Shown here: positions 24,901 through 32,387 of the stretch, piece by piece
Position numbering within the stretch: position 1 is the first letter of the stretch
Layout of the letters: each line of letters begins with the position of its first letter
From: Candidatus Promineifilum breve
GTDB lineage: Bacteria > Chloroflexota > Anaerolineae > Promineifilales > Promineifilaceae
Reading direction: 5' to 3'
Length of the DNA: 64,000 bases
NCBI RefSeq assembly: GCF_900066015.1
Contig: NZ_LN890655.1
Coordinates: 3,016,726-3,080,725, forward strand
Notes under the pieces: generated by a model
What the model was told of the DNA's origin: nothing
The model's input: only the letters and a program-made list of their open reading frames with translations
The model's database searches: none
Program-made: the position numbers and the translations under genes

Positions 24901-26417
24901 CTGAGACGCTGCCCGCCGGCTGGTTGCAGACCGAGGCGACGTGCGATGACGGCTCTGCCCCGCAGGCCATCGATCTGAGCGGCGGCGAGACGGTAACCTG
25001 TACGTTCACCAATGCCCGGCTGAGCCTGAGCCTTGGCCTGACGCCCACGCCCGGCAGCGTGACCGCGCCCGGTGGCGACGTGGTGTTCGCCGTGCAGGTC
25101 GATAACACCGGCGGCCTGCCGGTGGCCTTGACGACGCTAACCGATTCCGATTTCGGCGACGTGGCCGACCCCGGCAACGCCGCGCTGCTGAGCACCAGTT
25201 GCCAACTGCCGCAAACGGTGGCCGCCGGGACGGGTTACAGTTGCGCCTTCACCGCCCACGTGGGCGGCGCGGGCGGCAGCACCCACAGCAACACCCTGAC
25301 CGCCGCGGCCACCGGCCCGAACGACACGCCGCTCAGCGCCGCCGACGAGGCGACGGTCACAATCAACAGCCCGGCCGCCGGGCGCATCCTCGTCGTCAAA
25401 CAGACGAACCCGCCCAATACGCCCGGTACGTTCGGCTTCACCACGTCCTATACCTCTGGGGTTTTCAATCTGAGCCACGGGCAGAGCCACGACTCCGGCC
25501 CCCTGCCGTCCGGCGCGGTCTATAGCGTGGCCGAAAACGCGACGACCGGCTGGGAATTGACCGGGGCCACCTGCGATGATGGTTCGCCGCCCGGCGCCAT
25601 CAACCTTAGCCCGGCCGAAACGGTCACCTGCACGTTCGTCAATGCGCCGGTCATCCCCCCGCAGCCGACGATCCTCTACGTCACGACGCCCAACGCGGGC
25701 AACGTGCGCGGGCTGGCCTATGCGCCGGGCGACATCCTGGCCTATAACCGGCAAACCGACGTCTGGTCGGTCCATTTCGACGCCTCCGACGTGGCCCTCA
25801 CCAAGCCGTTGGCTGACTTTGTGCTGCTGGACGACAACTCGATCTTGCTGGCCTTCAACTCGTCGGTGAAGCTGCGCAACGCCGCCAATGCCCTGATCAC
25901 CTACGAGGCCCAGGATGTGGCCCGCTTCGTGCCGTCGAGCGTGGGGCCGACGACGGCCGGCCATTTCGCGGTCTACTTCGACGGCTCCGACGTGGCCCTG
26001 AGCACGTCCACCGAGAAGATCGACGCGCTGGGGCGGCGGGCCGACGGGGCGCTGCTCATCTCCACGTCGGGCGCGGCGACGGTGAAGAACGGCACCGTCA
26101 ATCTGAATGCGCAGGACGAGGATCTGCTGGCCTTCACGCCGCAAACGTTGGGCACGACCACGGCGGGCACGTGGTCGACGGCCTTCGACGGCACGGCCGT
26201 GACCGGCATGGCCGCCGAGAATCTCAGCGCCGTCTGGCACGACGCGGCCACGAACGATCTTTATGTGACGTTCGCGAGCGCCTTCACCATCGGCGGCGTG
26301 ACCGGCACCAGCCGCTCCGTGTTGCGCGTGACCCCGGCGCGGGTCGTCTCTCTCTACTGGAACGCCAACGACGCCGGCTACAACGTGGCCGTCGATGGTC
26401 TACATATTAAGAAATAA
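21912..26417 (+). CDS. Giant secreted beta-helix protein with four prealbumin-like domains
   Basis: A 1501-residue paralogue of the preceding protein. After a signal peptide (about 1-35) comes the beta-helix, here split: an inserted block (about residues 180-480) with FYFDGEP/FFEGDQ-type repeats interrupts it before the helix resumes at NSTARNNHVYNNFGEG. Then follow about four prealbumin-like domains, each ending in a variant of ATCDDGS..AI.L...ETVTCTF, with a DUF11/CARDB-like domain (around LGLTPTPGSVTAPGGDVVF) before the last. The C-terminal 250 residues match the paralogue's YFDGSDVALS repeats and end VDGLHIKK. ATG 21912 follows AGGAG; an upstream TTG at 21894 was rejected. Probably a cell-surface or sheath component; no enzyme motif seen. 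Confidence 0.85.
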   Translation: MIKKRITTRLLWPLCLVAILFGLAGSLLPGVAGALQSPACDWVVGPDDIPTISDAIIAASGGQTICVHGGIYHERVDIPSTKTGLSLLALPGETPIIDGQKALPGGAVGDRFKGLMEIRAVGVTIDGFEIRFSSARGLDVSADGVTVRNTSVHDNWSTGINVTAGETLNDVLIENNHVYRNMRRSQYAPVIYRGLRTGSGATDWAFDPNENWDTPFWTGANADLPEQWLNGVSMTFNDDGRTERVYAGSARAGRNGYIGPEYSADGLEFSYTGADILFHQPATNKWTLYFDGEPRGIPQNEVIDAFQIESTAPISNPWPCPTCAPILLSFIEPVTLPIDDGAGGSTPTAIAPSDLVYFRPTAIVANRVDAGFFTIHKRAADLVGLPAAANIDALDRAPDGRLLISLTDTQTLTNPDLMTVTAEREDLVAYDEATGVWSLFFEGDQILFNPFQAEDLTAAWLDDDGHLYISGDPIGGSALTLIDTTNSTARNNHVYNNFGEGLVADRYSVRATLEGNVLYDNQHANLYLNSTTDTLIKGNFVFCTDDRTFWRKGSGRNYKPGPGIQIRDEAWSGPNPPSLSSGYVIINNIVYGCSTNFGVSTQKPGGGLNDSLVANNLFAHARGEGAITGYDNINFNSDASFNGSSFVNNVLLQSESLGVNTRIQGWIAANFATFTLADNLYSIPPAEGWSNLGQEPGRIIGDPQLAEPQLSDANPPLPVMGSLPDADDFQLTYDSPALDAGQPLAEVLEDFFHQPRANSGPLDLGVHELPHVGGIVVVQETSPAAYTQLFNFSAGYVPDGFALQGGQSHNSGALPAGIYSVASAPVDGWTTTATCDDGSPPDAIQLGPTETVICTFHSARQTRLTVINQVEPAGDPQLFAFTLSPGESFDLAAESRTFVIAPDVAHALSVVVPAGWQQTGAACDNGDAPGAITLENGEWVACTFSHRKVGQIIVEKQTLPDGANQTFDFTTDYGPFSLSDGQRNTSAYLAPGVYGVAETLPAGWLQTEATCDDGSAPQAIDLSGGETVTCTFTNARLSLSLGLTPTPGSVTAPGGDVVFAVQVDNTGGLPVALTTLTDSDFGDVADPGNAALLSTSCQLPQTVAAGTGYSCAFTAHVGGAGGSTHSNTLTAAATGPNDTPLSAADEATVTINSPAAGRILVVKQTNPPNTPGTFGFTTSYTSGVFNLSHGQSHDSGPLPSGAVYSVAENATTGWELTGATCDDGSPPGAINLSPAETVTCTFVNAPVIPPQPTILYVTTPNAGNVRGLAYAPGDILAYNRQTDVWSVHFDASDVALTKPLADFVLLDDNSILLAFNSSVKLRNAANALITYEAQDVARFVPSSVGPTTAGHFAVYFDGSDVALSTSTEKIDALGRRADGALLISTSGAATVKNGTVNLNAQDEDLLAFTPQTLGTTTAGTWSTAFDGTAVTGMAAENLSAVWHDAATNDLYVTFASAFTIGGVTGTSRSVLRVTPARVVSLYWNANDAGYNVAVDGLHIKK

Positions 26418-26489
26418 GAATTGGCTACGGATTGACACGGACAATACAGATAAAAATCCGTATTGTCCGTGTCAATCCGTAGCCATTCT
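26417..26489. repeat. AGAATT-N4-ACGGAT terminal-inverted-repeat element
   Basis: A perfect 25-bp stem (26423-26447 with 26460-26484) bounded by AGAATTGGCTACGGAT, the same 16 bases as the element at 53859. It fills the gap between two convergent genes and begins on the last base of the upstream stop codon. It may work as a bidirectional terminator. Confidence 0.9.
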
Positions 26490-26494
26490 TTCTT

Positions 26495-27892
26495 CTATTC
26501 CCCATTGATCATCGCCCGTGAGAGGGCATTGTGGCGCGGCAGGTGGGCGTCCAGGTCGACCGTCGTCAGCCGCCCCTCGGCCACCACCACCCGACCGTTG
26601 ATGACCGACAGATCGACCCCGCGCGGCCCGCAGAACAGCACGGCCGCCGTCGGGTCGTGCCACGCCCCGGCGTAGTCGATACGGTTCAGATTCAGGGCGA
26701 TGAAGTCGGCGCTCATGCCGGGGGCCAGATAGCCTACGTCGTCGCGCCCCAACACCGCCGCGCCGCCGCGCGTGGCGATCTCCAGCGCCTCGCGGGCCGA
26801 CATGGCCGCCGCCGTGCCGGCAAACCCGCCGCGACCGCCCGGCGGCTCCGACAGATAGCGGTCGGGGGCCACGCGCTGCAACAGCATGGCCTGCCGCGCC
26901 TCGGCCAGCAGGTGGCCGGAATCGTTCGACGCCGAGCCATCGACCCCCAACCCCACCGGCGCGCCCGCCCGCCGCAGATCGAGCACGTGGCAGATGCCGC
27001 TGGCGAGACGCATGTTGCTCGACGGGCAATGGGCCACGCCCGTGCCGGTGCGGCCGAACAGATCGATCTCCCCGGCGCTCATGTGGACGCAATGGGCGTG
27101 CCACACGTCATCGCCCGTCCAGCCCAACGATTCCACGTAGGGCACGGGGCGTTGGCCGAACGTCTCCAGGCAGAACGCCTCTTCCTCGATGGTCTCGGCC
27201 AGATGGGTGTGCAGCCGCACGCCATAGGCGCGGGCCAGGGCGGCCGATTCGCGCATCAGATCGGGCGTGACGGAGAAGGGGGAGCAGGGGGCCAGCACGA
27301 CGCGGGTCATGGCGTGGCGGGCGGCGTCGTGGTAGGTCTCGATCAGGCGGCGGCTGTCGCGCAGGATGAACGCCTCGTCCTCGGTCACGCGGTCGGGGGG
27401 GAGACCCCCTTGGCTTTCGCCCAGCGACATGGAGCCGCGGGCGGCGTGGAAGCGCACTCCCACGTCGGCCGCGGCCCTGATCTGGCTGTCCAGCGTGCAA
27501 TCGTTGGGGAAGATGTAGAGATGGTCGCTGCTGGTGGTGCAGCCCGACAAGGCCAACTCGGCCAGGCCGGTCAGGGTGCTGACGTAGATGGCCTCGTCGG
27601 TCAGATTGGCCCAGATGGGGTAGAGGGTGCGCAGCCAGGTGAACAGATCGGCGTCCTGGGCGATGACGCGGGTCAGGCTCTGGTAGAGATGGTGGTGGGT
27701 GTTGATCAGGCCGGGCAGCACGACGTGGTCGCGCAGGTCGAGCACGGCGTCGGCCGTCTCCGGCAGGTTCGCCGCCGGCCCCACGGCCTCGATGACGTTA
27801 TCGCGAATGAACAACCCGCCGCCGGCTATCTCGCGGCGCGCGTCGTCCATCGTGACCAGCATGTGGGCGTTTTTTACGAGTAAAGTAGGCAT
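26495..27892 (-). CDS. 8-oxoguanine deaminase-like amidohydrolase
   Basis: A 465-residue cytosine/atrazine-deaminase-type amidohydrolase. Metal ligands are visible in NTHHHLYQ, in the HTHLAET strand, in HCVHMS and in GVDGSASND. SDHLYIFPND, FHAARGSMSLGESQGGLPPD, LAPCSPFSVT and HCPSSNMRLASGI match what I know of 8-oxoguanine deaminases, which convert 8-oxoguanine to urate in the cytosol. Related enzymes act on isoxanthopterin, guanine or s-triazines, so the substrate is probable, not certain. Length is normal. The start ATG is followed by typical MPTLLVKNAHMLVTMD. It stands alone, with a long repeat cluster upstream. Confidence 0.85.
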   Translation of the reverse strand: MPTLLVKNAHMLVTMDDARREIAGGGLFIRDNVIEAVGPAANLPETADAVLDLRDHVVLPGLINTHHHLYQSLTRVIAQDADLFTWLRTLYPIWANLTDEAIYVSTLTGLAELALSGCTTSSDHLYIFPNDCTLDSQIRAAADVGVRFHAARGSMSLGESQGGLPPDRVTEDEAFILRDSRRLIETYHDAARHAMTRVVLAPCSPFSVTPDLMRESAALARAYGVRLHTHLAETIEEEAFCLETFGQRPVPYVESLGWTGDDVWHAHCVHMSAGEIDLFGRTGTGVAHCPSSNMRLASGICHVLDLRRAGAPVGLGVDGSASNDSGHLLAEARQAMLLQRVAPDRYLSEPPGGRGGFAGTAAAMSAREALEIATRGGAAVLGRDDVGYLAPGMSADFIALNLNRIDYAGAWHDPTAAVLFCGPRGVDLSVINGRVVVAEGRLTTVDLDAHLPRHNALSRAMINGE

Positions 27893-27896
27893 AATA

Positions 27897-28042
27897 GTGG
27901 GTAGTGGACAGTGGTCAGTGGGCAGTGGGCCGCTATCGCTATCGCTATCGCTATCGCAATCGCTATCGTTCTTATTTGGTCAGTAGGTCACTGTGGTCAG
28001 CGGTCGGCAATCTTCATTCGTCATTCGTCATTCGTCATTAGG
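27897..28042. repeat. Cluster of three simple repeat families
   Basis: GTGGTCAGTGG-type heptamers (27899-27930) are followed by CGCTAT hexamers (27931-27969), more GTCAGTAGGTCA/GGTCAGCGGTCGG units, then four tandem ATTCGTC heptamers (about 28016-28040). The CGCTAT block ends ATCGTTCTT, as does its relative at 51931-51968. Confidence 0.8.
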
Positions 28043-28060
28043 TTACCACTCTGCCCGATT

Positions 28061-28090
28061 TTGGCAACGCTGGGGCGGATGAGCTATAAT
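28061..28090 (+). promoter_or_regulatory. tRNA-Leu promoter
   Basis: TTGGCA (28061-28066), 18-base spacer, perfect TATAAT (28085-28090), 15 bases before the tRNA. Confidence 0.85.
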
Positions 28091-28105
28091 ACGTTCCGGT
28101 CTGTC

Positions 28106-28187
28106 GGGGATGTGGCGGAATTGGCAGACGCGCATGACTTAGAATCATGTGTCGCAAGGCGTGTGGGTTCGAGTCCCTCCATCCCCA
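28106..28187 (+). tRNA. tRNA-Leu (anticodon TAG)
   Basis: Acceptor stem GGGGATG/CATCCCC with discriminator A, D-arm GGCGGAATTGGCAGACGC, anticodon stem CATGA/TCATG with loop CTTAGAA (anticodon 28140-28142), a long variable arm as in class II tRNAs, and T-arm GTGGGTTCGAGTCCC. CCA is not encoded. The tRNA reads CUA and, with wobble, other CUN leucine codons. Confidence 0.97.
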
Positions 28188-28200
28188 TTACAAATTCCAA

Positions 28201-28227
28201 AGCGTTGCGCTGCGGCAACGCTTTTTT
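28201..28227 (+). terminator. Rho-independent terminator after tRNA-Leu
   Basis: AGCGTTGC (28201-28208) pairs with GCAACGCT (28215-28222) and runs into TTTTTT. It lies 18 bases before the tig start, so tig needs read-through or a promoter inside this region. Confidence 0.92.
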
Positions 28228-28244
28228 ATTCAAGAGGTAACGCT

Positions 28245-29678
28245 GTGACGCTGACCATTCAAACCGCTGAAGACGAACTGCGGCAATTGACCCTGACCAT
28301 CGAAGTCGGTGAGGAGCGCGTGCGCCAGGCCATGCAAAAGAAGGCGCGCGAACTCGGCCGCGAAGTCAACATGCCCGGCTTCCGGCCCGGCAAGGCCCCC
28401 TACGACGTGCTCGTCCGCCGCATTGGCGAGGACACGTTGCGCGCCGAGGCCGTCGAAGACCTGGTGCAGCCGGTATTCGAGGAGGCGCTGGAACAGGAAG
28501 ACATCGACCCCTATGCCCGGCCGACACTGGAAGACATGGAGCTGAAGCCGCTGACGCTGAAGTTCACTGTGCCTCTCTCTCCGGTCGTCACCCTGGGCGA
28601 TTACCGGGCCTTGCGCCGCGAGGTCGAGGCGGCCGAGGTGACCGACGAGGCGCTGACCGAGGCGCTGGAGCGCGTGCGCGACCACCATCAGACCATCGAG
28701 ACGGTCGAGCGCCCGGCGCAGGTCGGCGACGTGGTGGCCATCAGTGGCCGGGGTTGGTTCGCGGCCCGTCCCGCCGCCGAAGATGCTGCCCCTACCGAAG
28801 ATGCCGCCCAGGACGAAACTGCGGCCGATGATGCTGCCGCGGCCGAAGCCGGTGATGAGGATACGATCTTCAACGAGGAACGGCTGGAGCTATTGCTGGA
28901 TGATAAGTCGCTCTTCCCCGGCACGCCGTTCGTGGACAACGTCGTCGGGCTGGCCGCCGGTGACCAGAAAACGATCAGCCTGACCTTCCCCGATCCCTAC
29001 GAGCAGGAAGCCGATTTCGCCGGGCGCGAGGCCACGTTCGATGTGACCGTGCTGGAAGTGAAGCAGCGCGATTTGCCGGCCCTGGACGACGACCTGGCTA
29101 AGCTGGAGGGCAAGTTCGAGACGCTCGACGAACTGCGCGAGTCGCTGCGCGAAGGGTTGCAGAAGCAGGCCGAGGGGGCCATTAAGGAAAAGACGATTGA
29201 TGACATGATCCATCTGCTGATGGAAGACGCCACGATGGTCTATCCGCCGGCGGCCGTCGAGGCCCAGATCGACGACATGGTCGAGGATTTCAAGAACCGC
29301 CTGTCCCGCAGCGGCTGGCAGTTCCAGGACTACCTGAACCTGCAAGGCATGACCGAAGAGTCATTGCGCGAGGACTTTGCCGGCAACGCCGACGACACGC
29401 TGCGCCATCAGTTGGCCCTGCGCCAGTTTATCCTGGATGAGAAGCTGCGCGTCGAGGCGGCCGACATCGATCACCTCATCGAGGACAACGTGGCCCGCTT
29501 CGACAACGAGGCCCTGCGCGACAACATGCGCAACTATTATCGCACCGGCCGGGGCTTTGAACTGATCAGCACCGAAGTGTTGAGCAACAAGACGTACGAG
29601 CGCATCCAGGCCATTTTCAGCGGCAATGCGCCCGATCTGTCGACCATCCCCGACCTGGCCGACGACGAGGAAGAATAA
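28245..29678 (+). CDS. tig: Trigger factor
   Basis: A 477-residue ribosome-associated chaperone and peptidyl-prolyl isomerase acting on nascent chains at the exit tunnel. The ribosome-binding signature GFRPGKAP is at 45-52, the FKBP-like domain spans about 160-270 (ending ATFDVTVLEVKQRDLPALDDD) and the C-terminal helical arms follow. The isomerase domain carries an Ala/Asp/Glu-rich insertion (about 180-205, PAAEDAAPTEDAAQDETAAD) not usual in the family. GTG 28245 was chosen for AAGAGGTAA just upstream; the longer open frame runs into the tRNA gene. clpP follows after 134 bases. Confidence 0.95.
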   Translation: MTLTIQTAEDELRQLTLTIEVGEERVRQAMQKKARELGREVNMPGFRPGKAPYDVLVRRIGEDTLRAEAVEDLVQPVFEEALEQEDIDPYARPTLEDMELKPLTLKFTVPLSPVVTLGDYRALRREVEAAEVTDEALTEALERVRDHHQTIETVERPAQVGDVVAISGRGWFAARPAAEDAAPTEDAAQDETAADDAAAAEAGDEDTIFNEERLELLLDDKSLFPGTPFVDNVVGLAAGDQKTISLTFPDPYEQEADFAGREATFDVTVLEVKQRDLPALDDDLAKLEGKFETLDELRESLREGLQKQAEGAIKEKTIDDMIHLLMEDATMVYPPAAVEAQIDDMVEDFKNRLSRSGWQFQDYLNLQGMTEESLREDFAGNADDTLRHQLALRQFILDEKLRVEAADIDHLIEDNVARFDNEALRDNMRNYYRTGRGFELISTEVLSNKTYERIQAIFSGNAPDLSTIPDLADDEEE

Positions 29679-29723
29679 CGGGATTCTAACGACCGCGCGT
29701 TACAATCCGGCGATTGGCGTCAG

Positions 29724-29751
29724 CATGTGGCCTTACTACGTGGGCCACATG
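29724..29751 (+). promoter_or_regulatory. Hairpin between tig and clpP
   Basis: CATGTGGCC (29724-29732) pairs perfectly with GGCCACATG (29743-29751). No T-run follows, so it is more likely an mRNA processing or stability element than a terminator. Confidence 0.5.
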
Positions 29752-29812
29752 ATGGCGCAACCAATCCGCCGCCGGCGGCCGATCGGAGGATAACCTCTCA
29801 GGAGAACCAACC

Positions 29813-30415
29813 ATGTTCGACATTCCCACAGCGCTCGTCCCAATGGTCGTGGAGACAACCGGCCGCGGCGAGCGGGCTTATGACATTTTTTCGCTCCTGC
29901 TGAAGGAACGGATCATCATCCTGGGCACGCCCATCAACGATCAGATCGCCAATCTGACCGTGGCCCAATTGCTATGGCTGGCGAGCGAGGATAGCTCCAA
30001 GCCCATTCGCATGTACATCAACTCGCCCGGCGGCCAGGTCTATGCCGGGATGGCGATCTATGACACGATGCAACAGGTGGAGTGCCCCGTGTCCACGGTG
30101 GCCGTCGGCTTCACGGCCAGCTTCGGCACCATCCTGCTGGCGGCGGGCACGAAGGGTATGCGCTACGCCCTGCCCAATGCCACTATCCACCTGCACCAGC
30201 CGTTGGGCGGCGCGCGCGGCCAGGCCTCCGACATCGCCATCCAGGCTCAGGAAATCCTGCGTCTGCGCACCGACCTGAACGGCATCCTGAGCAACCACAC
30301 CGGCCAGACGGTCGAGCGCATTCAGAAGGACACCGACCGCGACCTCTATATGACCGCGGCCCAGGCCCGCGATTACGGGCTGGTGGACGAAGTGCTCAAT
30401 AACATCCCGGTCTAG
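29813..30415 (+). CDS. clpP: ATP-dependent Clp protease proteolytic subunit
   Basis: A 200-residue serine protease subunit that forms the double-heptamer chamber of ClpAP/ClpXP. The triad is present: Ser103 in [11 protein letters not shown], His128 in [12 protein letters not shown] and Asp177 in [17 protein letters not shown]. The oxyanion strand [17 protein letters not shown] and handle helix [13 protein letters not shown] are normal. The N-terminus ([17 protein letters not shown]) matches mature ClpP, so little or no propeptide is removed. GGAG precedes the ATG. It follows tig as in many bacteria, but the expected clpX is not next; an exported protein gene with its own promoter comes instead. 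Confidence 0.96.
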   Translation: MFDIPTALVPMVVETTGRGERAYDIFSLLLKERIIILGTPINDQIANLTVAQLLWLASEDSSKPIRMYINSPGGQVYAGMAIYDTMQQVECPVSTVAVGFTASFGTILLAAGTKGMRYALPNATIHLHQPLGGARGQASDIAIQAQEILRLRTDLNGILSNHTGQTVERIQKDTDRDLYMTAAQARDYGLVDEVLNNIPV

Positions 30416-30431
30416 GCCGGCCGGCGGCAAT

Positions 30432-30460
30432 TTGCCCCACGCGCGTTCTGCCCCTATAAT
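30432..30460 (+). promoter_or_regulatory. Promoter of the Calx-beta surface protein gene
   Basis: TTGCCC (30432-30437), 17-base spacer, perfect TATAAT (30455-30460), 51 bases before the ATG at 30512. Confidence 0.8.
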
Positions 30461-30511
30461 CCATCTGTCCGGGTGGCCCCAACGGCCGCGCGGGAGGCCG
30501 ATACAGGGCAC

Positions 30512-32341
30512 ATGACACAACGTTTCACACGTGCGCGGGTTTGGAGACCGTTTCTCATCATGTTGGGTATGGCGGTAATGGTAGCCTATCTGGCTGCCGG
30601 GCCGCGCCAGATCGTCCACGCCCAGAATCCGACCGTCGGCTTCACCCGCACCGTCTTCACCGTGGCCGAAAATCAGGGGCCGGCGGTCATCACCGTCGGC
30701 GTCTCGGCCACCCCGGCCGCGGGCGAGAATATCGTCGTCACCTACCTGACCATCTCCGGCACGGCCACCGAAGGCACGGGCGGCGACTACATCTCCCAAT
30801 CCGGCACACTGACCTTCACCAGCACTACCCAGAACACGCAATCGTTCAGCGTCGTGATCAACAACGATAACATCGTCAACGAGCCGGACGAGACGGTCAA
30901 TCTGGTGCTGCAATTGCAAACGTCGCAGACGGCCATACTGGGCGTTTCGGTGGCGACCCTGATCATTACCGACAACGACCAGGCCACCAACACGCCCCAG
31001 CCCACGGCCGCCACCGGCACACCCATCTTCGTCGATCTGGCCGAGCCGAACAACACCTTCGAGGAAGCGTTCCAGATTCAGCCCGACGCCGCCGCCACCT
31101 GCCGCCTGACCCTCTGGCCGCCGGGAGACCTGGATTACTACTCCTTTGCCGTCAAGAGCGGCACCTTTTATAAAATCCTGACCGACGATCTCTCGCCGGG
31201 CATCGACACCGTCCTGAAGATCTACAATCAGAACGGCGAGCCGATCGGCGAGAACGACGACGCCAACACCGCCCTGCCCGGCGAATTCCAATCGGAAGTC
31301 ATCATCCAGTCGAACACCACCGGCATCTACTTCGCCCGTGTGGTGAACAAAAGCCCGGCCGACGCGGCCAACAAGACCTACTGTCTGGCTATTGACGCGA
31401 TGGATCAACCCACGCCCACGGTGACGCCCACGCTGTTGCCGCTGCGCACCGGGGCCGACGCCTGCGAGCCGAACGGCCAACTGCCTATCGCCTGCCTCTT
31501 CGGCGATAACCAATCGCAGCAGTTCAACTTCGTGCCGCCCTTCAACGAGGGGCCGGACCAGGACTTTTATCGCGTCTGGGTGAAGCCGGGGACGACCATC
31601 ACCTGTGAGACGACCGAACTCTCCAGCGTGACCGACACCAATATCATCTTCCTCGGCCCCAACGGCGAGGATTTCAACCCGCAACTGGGCAACGACGACA
31701 AAGCCCCCGGCGACCGGGGCAGCCGCCTGACGTTCACCGCCAACTATACCGGCTGGCTCCACGTGCTTGTGGGGCCGGTCAATCCGGTGCCGTTGGCCCA
31801 GGCCGATCAGTTCACCTACACGCTGGCCTGCACGTCCACCGTGCCGCCGACGGCCACGCCCATACCGACGGCCGTGGTTGGCGGCGGCGGTGGGGGCGGC
31901 GGCGTCATACCCATTGCGCCGACGATCACCCCCTTCCCCACGCCGACGCCGATCGATCTGTCGGCCATCCTGACGCCGTCGCCGGTGGTTATTCCCGAGG
32001 TGACCATCCAGCCGCTGCCCACGGCCACCCCGGCCGTCGGCCAGCAGAACGTCTCGACGGTCAACGTGACCGTCTATTACGACAGCAATTTTAACTTCAC
32101 GCCGGAGCCGAATGAGGGCATTATCGACGTGGCCGTGGCCCTGTTTGATAATACCAACGGCCGGCTACTGGCCTTCGGCTATACCAACCAGGCTGGCGCG
32201 GTGCGTTTCGAGGCCGTGCCCAGCAGTGGCTCGGTGCGCGTCCAGGTGCCGCTGCTGAGCTTCAGCCAAATCGTCGGGCCGGGTGAATCCAATATCGCCG
32301 TGCGCGTGGCCCCACTGCCGCTGCCCATCGGCATTCCCTAG
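30512..32341 (+). CDS. Exported protein with Calx-beta and PPC-like domains
   Basis: A 609-residue exported protein. A signal peptide or anchor (about 13-37) ends near QIVHAQ. Residues about 40-155 are a Calx-beta domain (FTRTVFTVAENQGPAVITV to TLIITDND). Two beta-sandwich domains resembling bacterial pre-peptidase C-terminal (PPC) domains follow (about 175-300 and 315-440), each with the AEPNNTFEEAF/ACEPNGQLPIAC opening and a DxDYYSF/DQDFYRVW core. A Pro/Thr- and Gly-rich linker (GGGGGGGVIP) leads to a C-terminal Cna-B/SdrD-like domain (VNVTVYYDSNFNFTPEPNEG). These domains bind calcium or act as surface stalks; no catalytic site is seen. It is co-directional with the next anchored protein, 46 bases on. 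Confidence 0.8.
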   Translation: MTQRFTRARVWRPFLIMLGMAVMVAYLAAGPRQIVHAQNPTVGFTRTVFTVAENQGPAVITVGVSATPAAGENIVVTYLTISGTATEGTGGDYISQSGTLTFTSTTQNTQSFSVVINNDNIVNEPDETVNLVLQLQTSQTAILGVSVATLIITDNDQATNTPQPTAATGTPIFVDLAEPNNTFEEAFQIQPDAAATCRLTLWPPGDLDYYSFAVKSGTFYKILTDDLSPGIDTVLKIYNQNGEPIGENDDANTALPGEFQSEVIIQSNTTGIYFARVVNKSPADAANKTYCLAIDAMDQPTPTVTPTLLPLRTGADACEPNGQLPIACLFGDNQSQQFNFVPPFNEGPDQDFYRVWVKPGTTITCETTELSSVTDTNIIFLGPNGEDFNPQLGNDDKAPGDRGSRLTFTANYTGWLHVLVGPVNPVPLAQADQFTYTLACTSTVPPTATPIPTAVVGGGGGGGGVIPIAPTITPFPTPTPIDLSAILTPSPVVIPEVTIQPLPTATPAVGQQNVSTVNVTVYYDSNFNFTPEPNEGIIDVAVALFDNTNGRLLAFGYTNQAGAVRFEAVPSSGSVRVQVPLLSFSQIVGPGESNIAVRVAPLPLPIGIP

Positions 32342-32387
32342 AGGAGCGGAACCGCGCCCGCGCTCGTAGCGTCTTAACCTTAGAACT

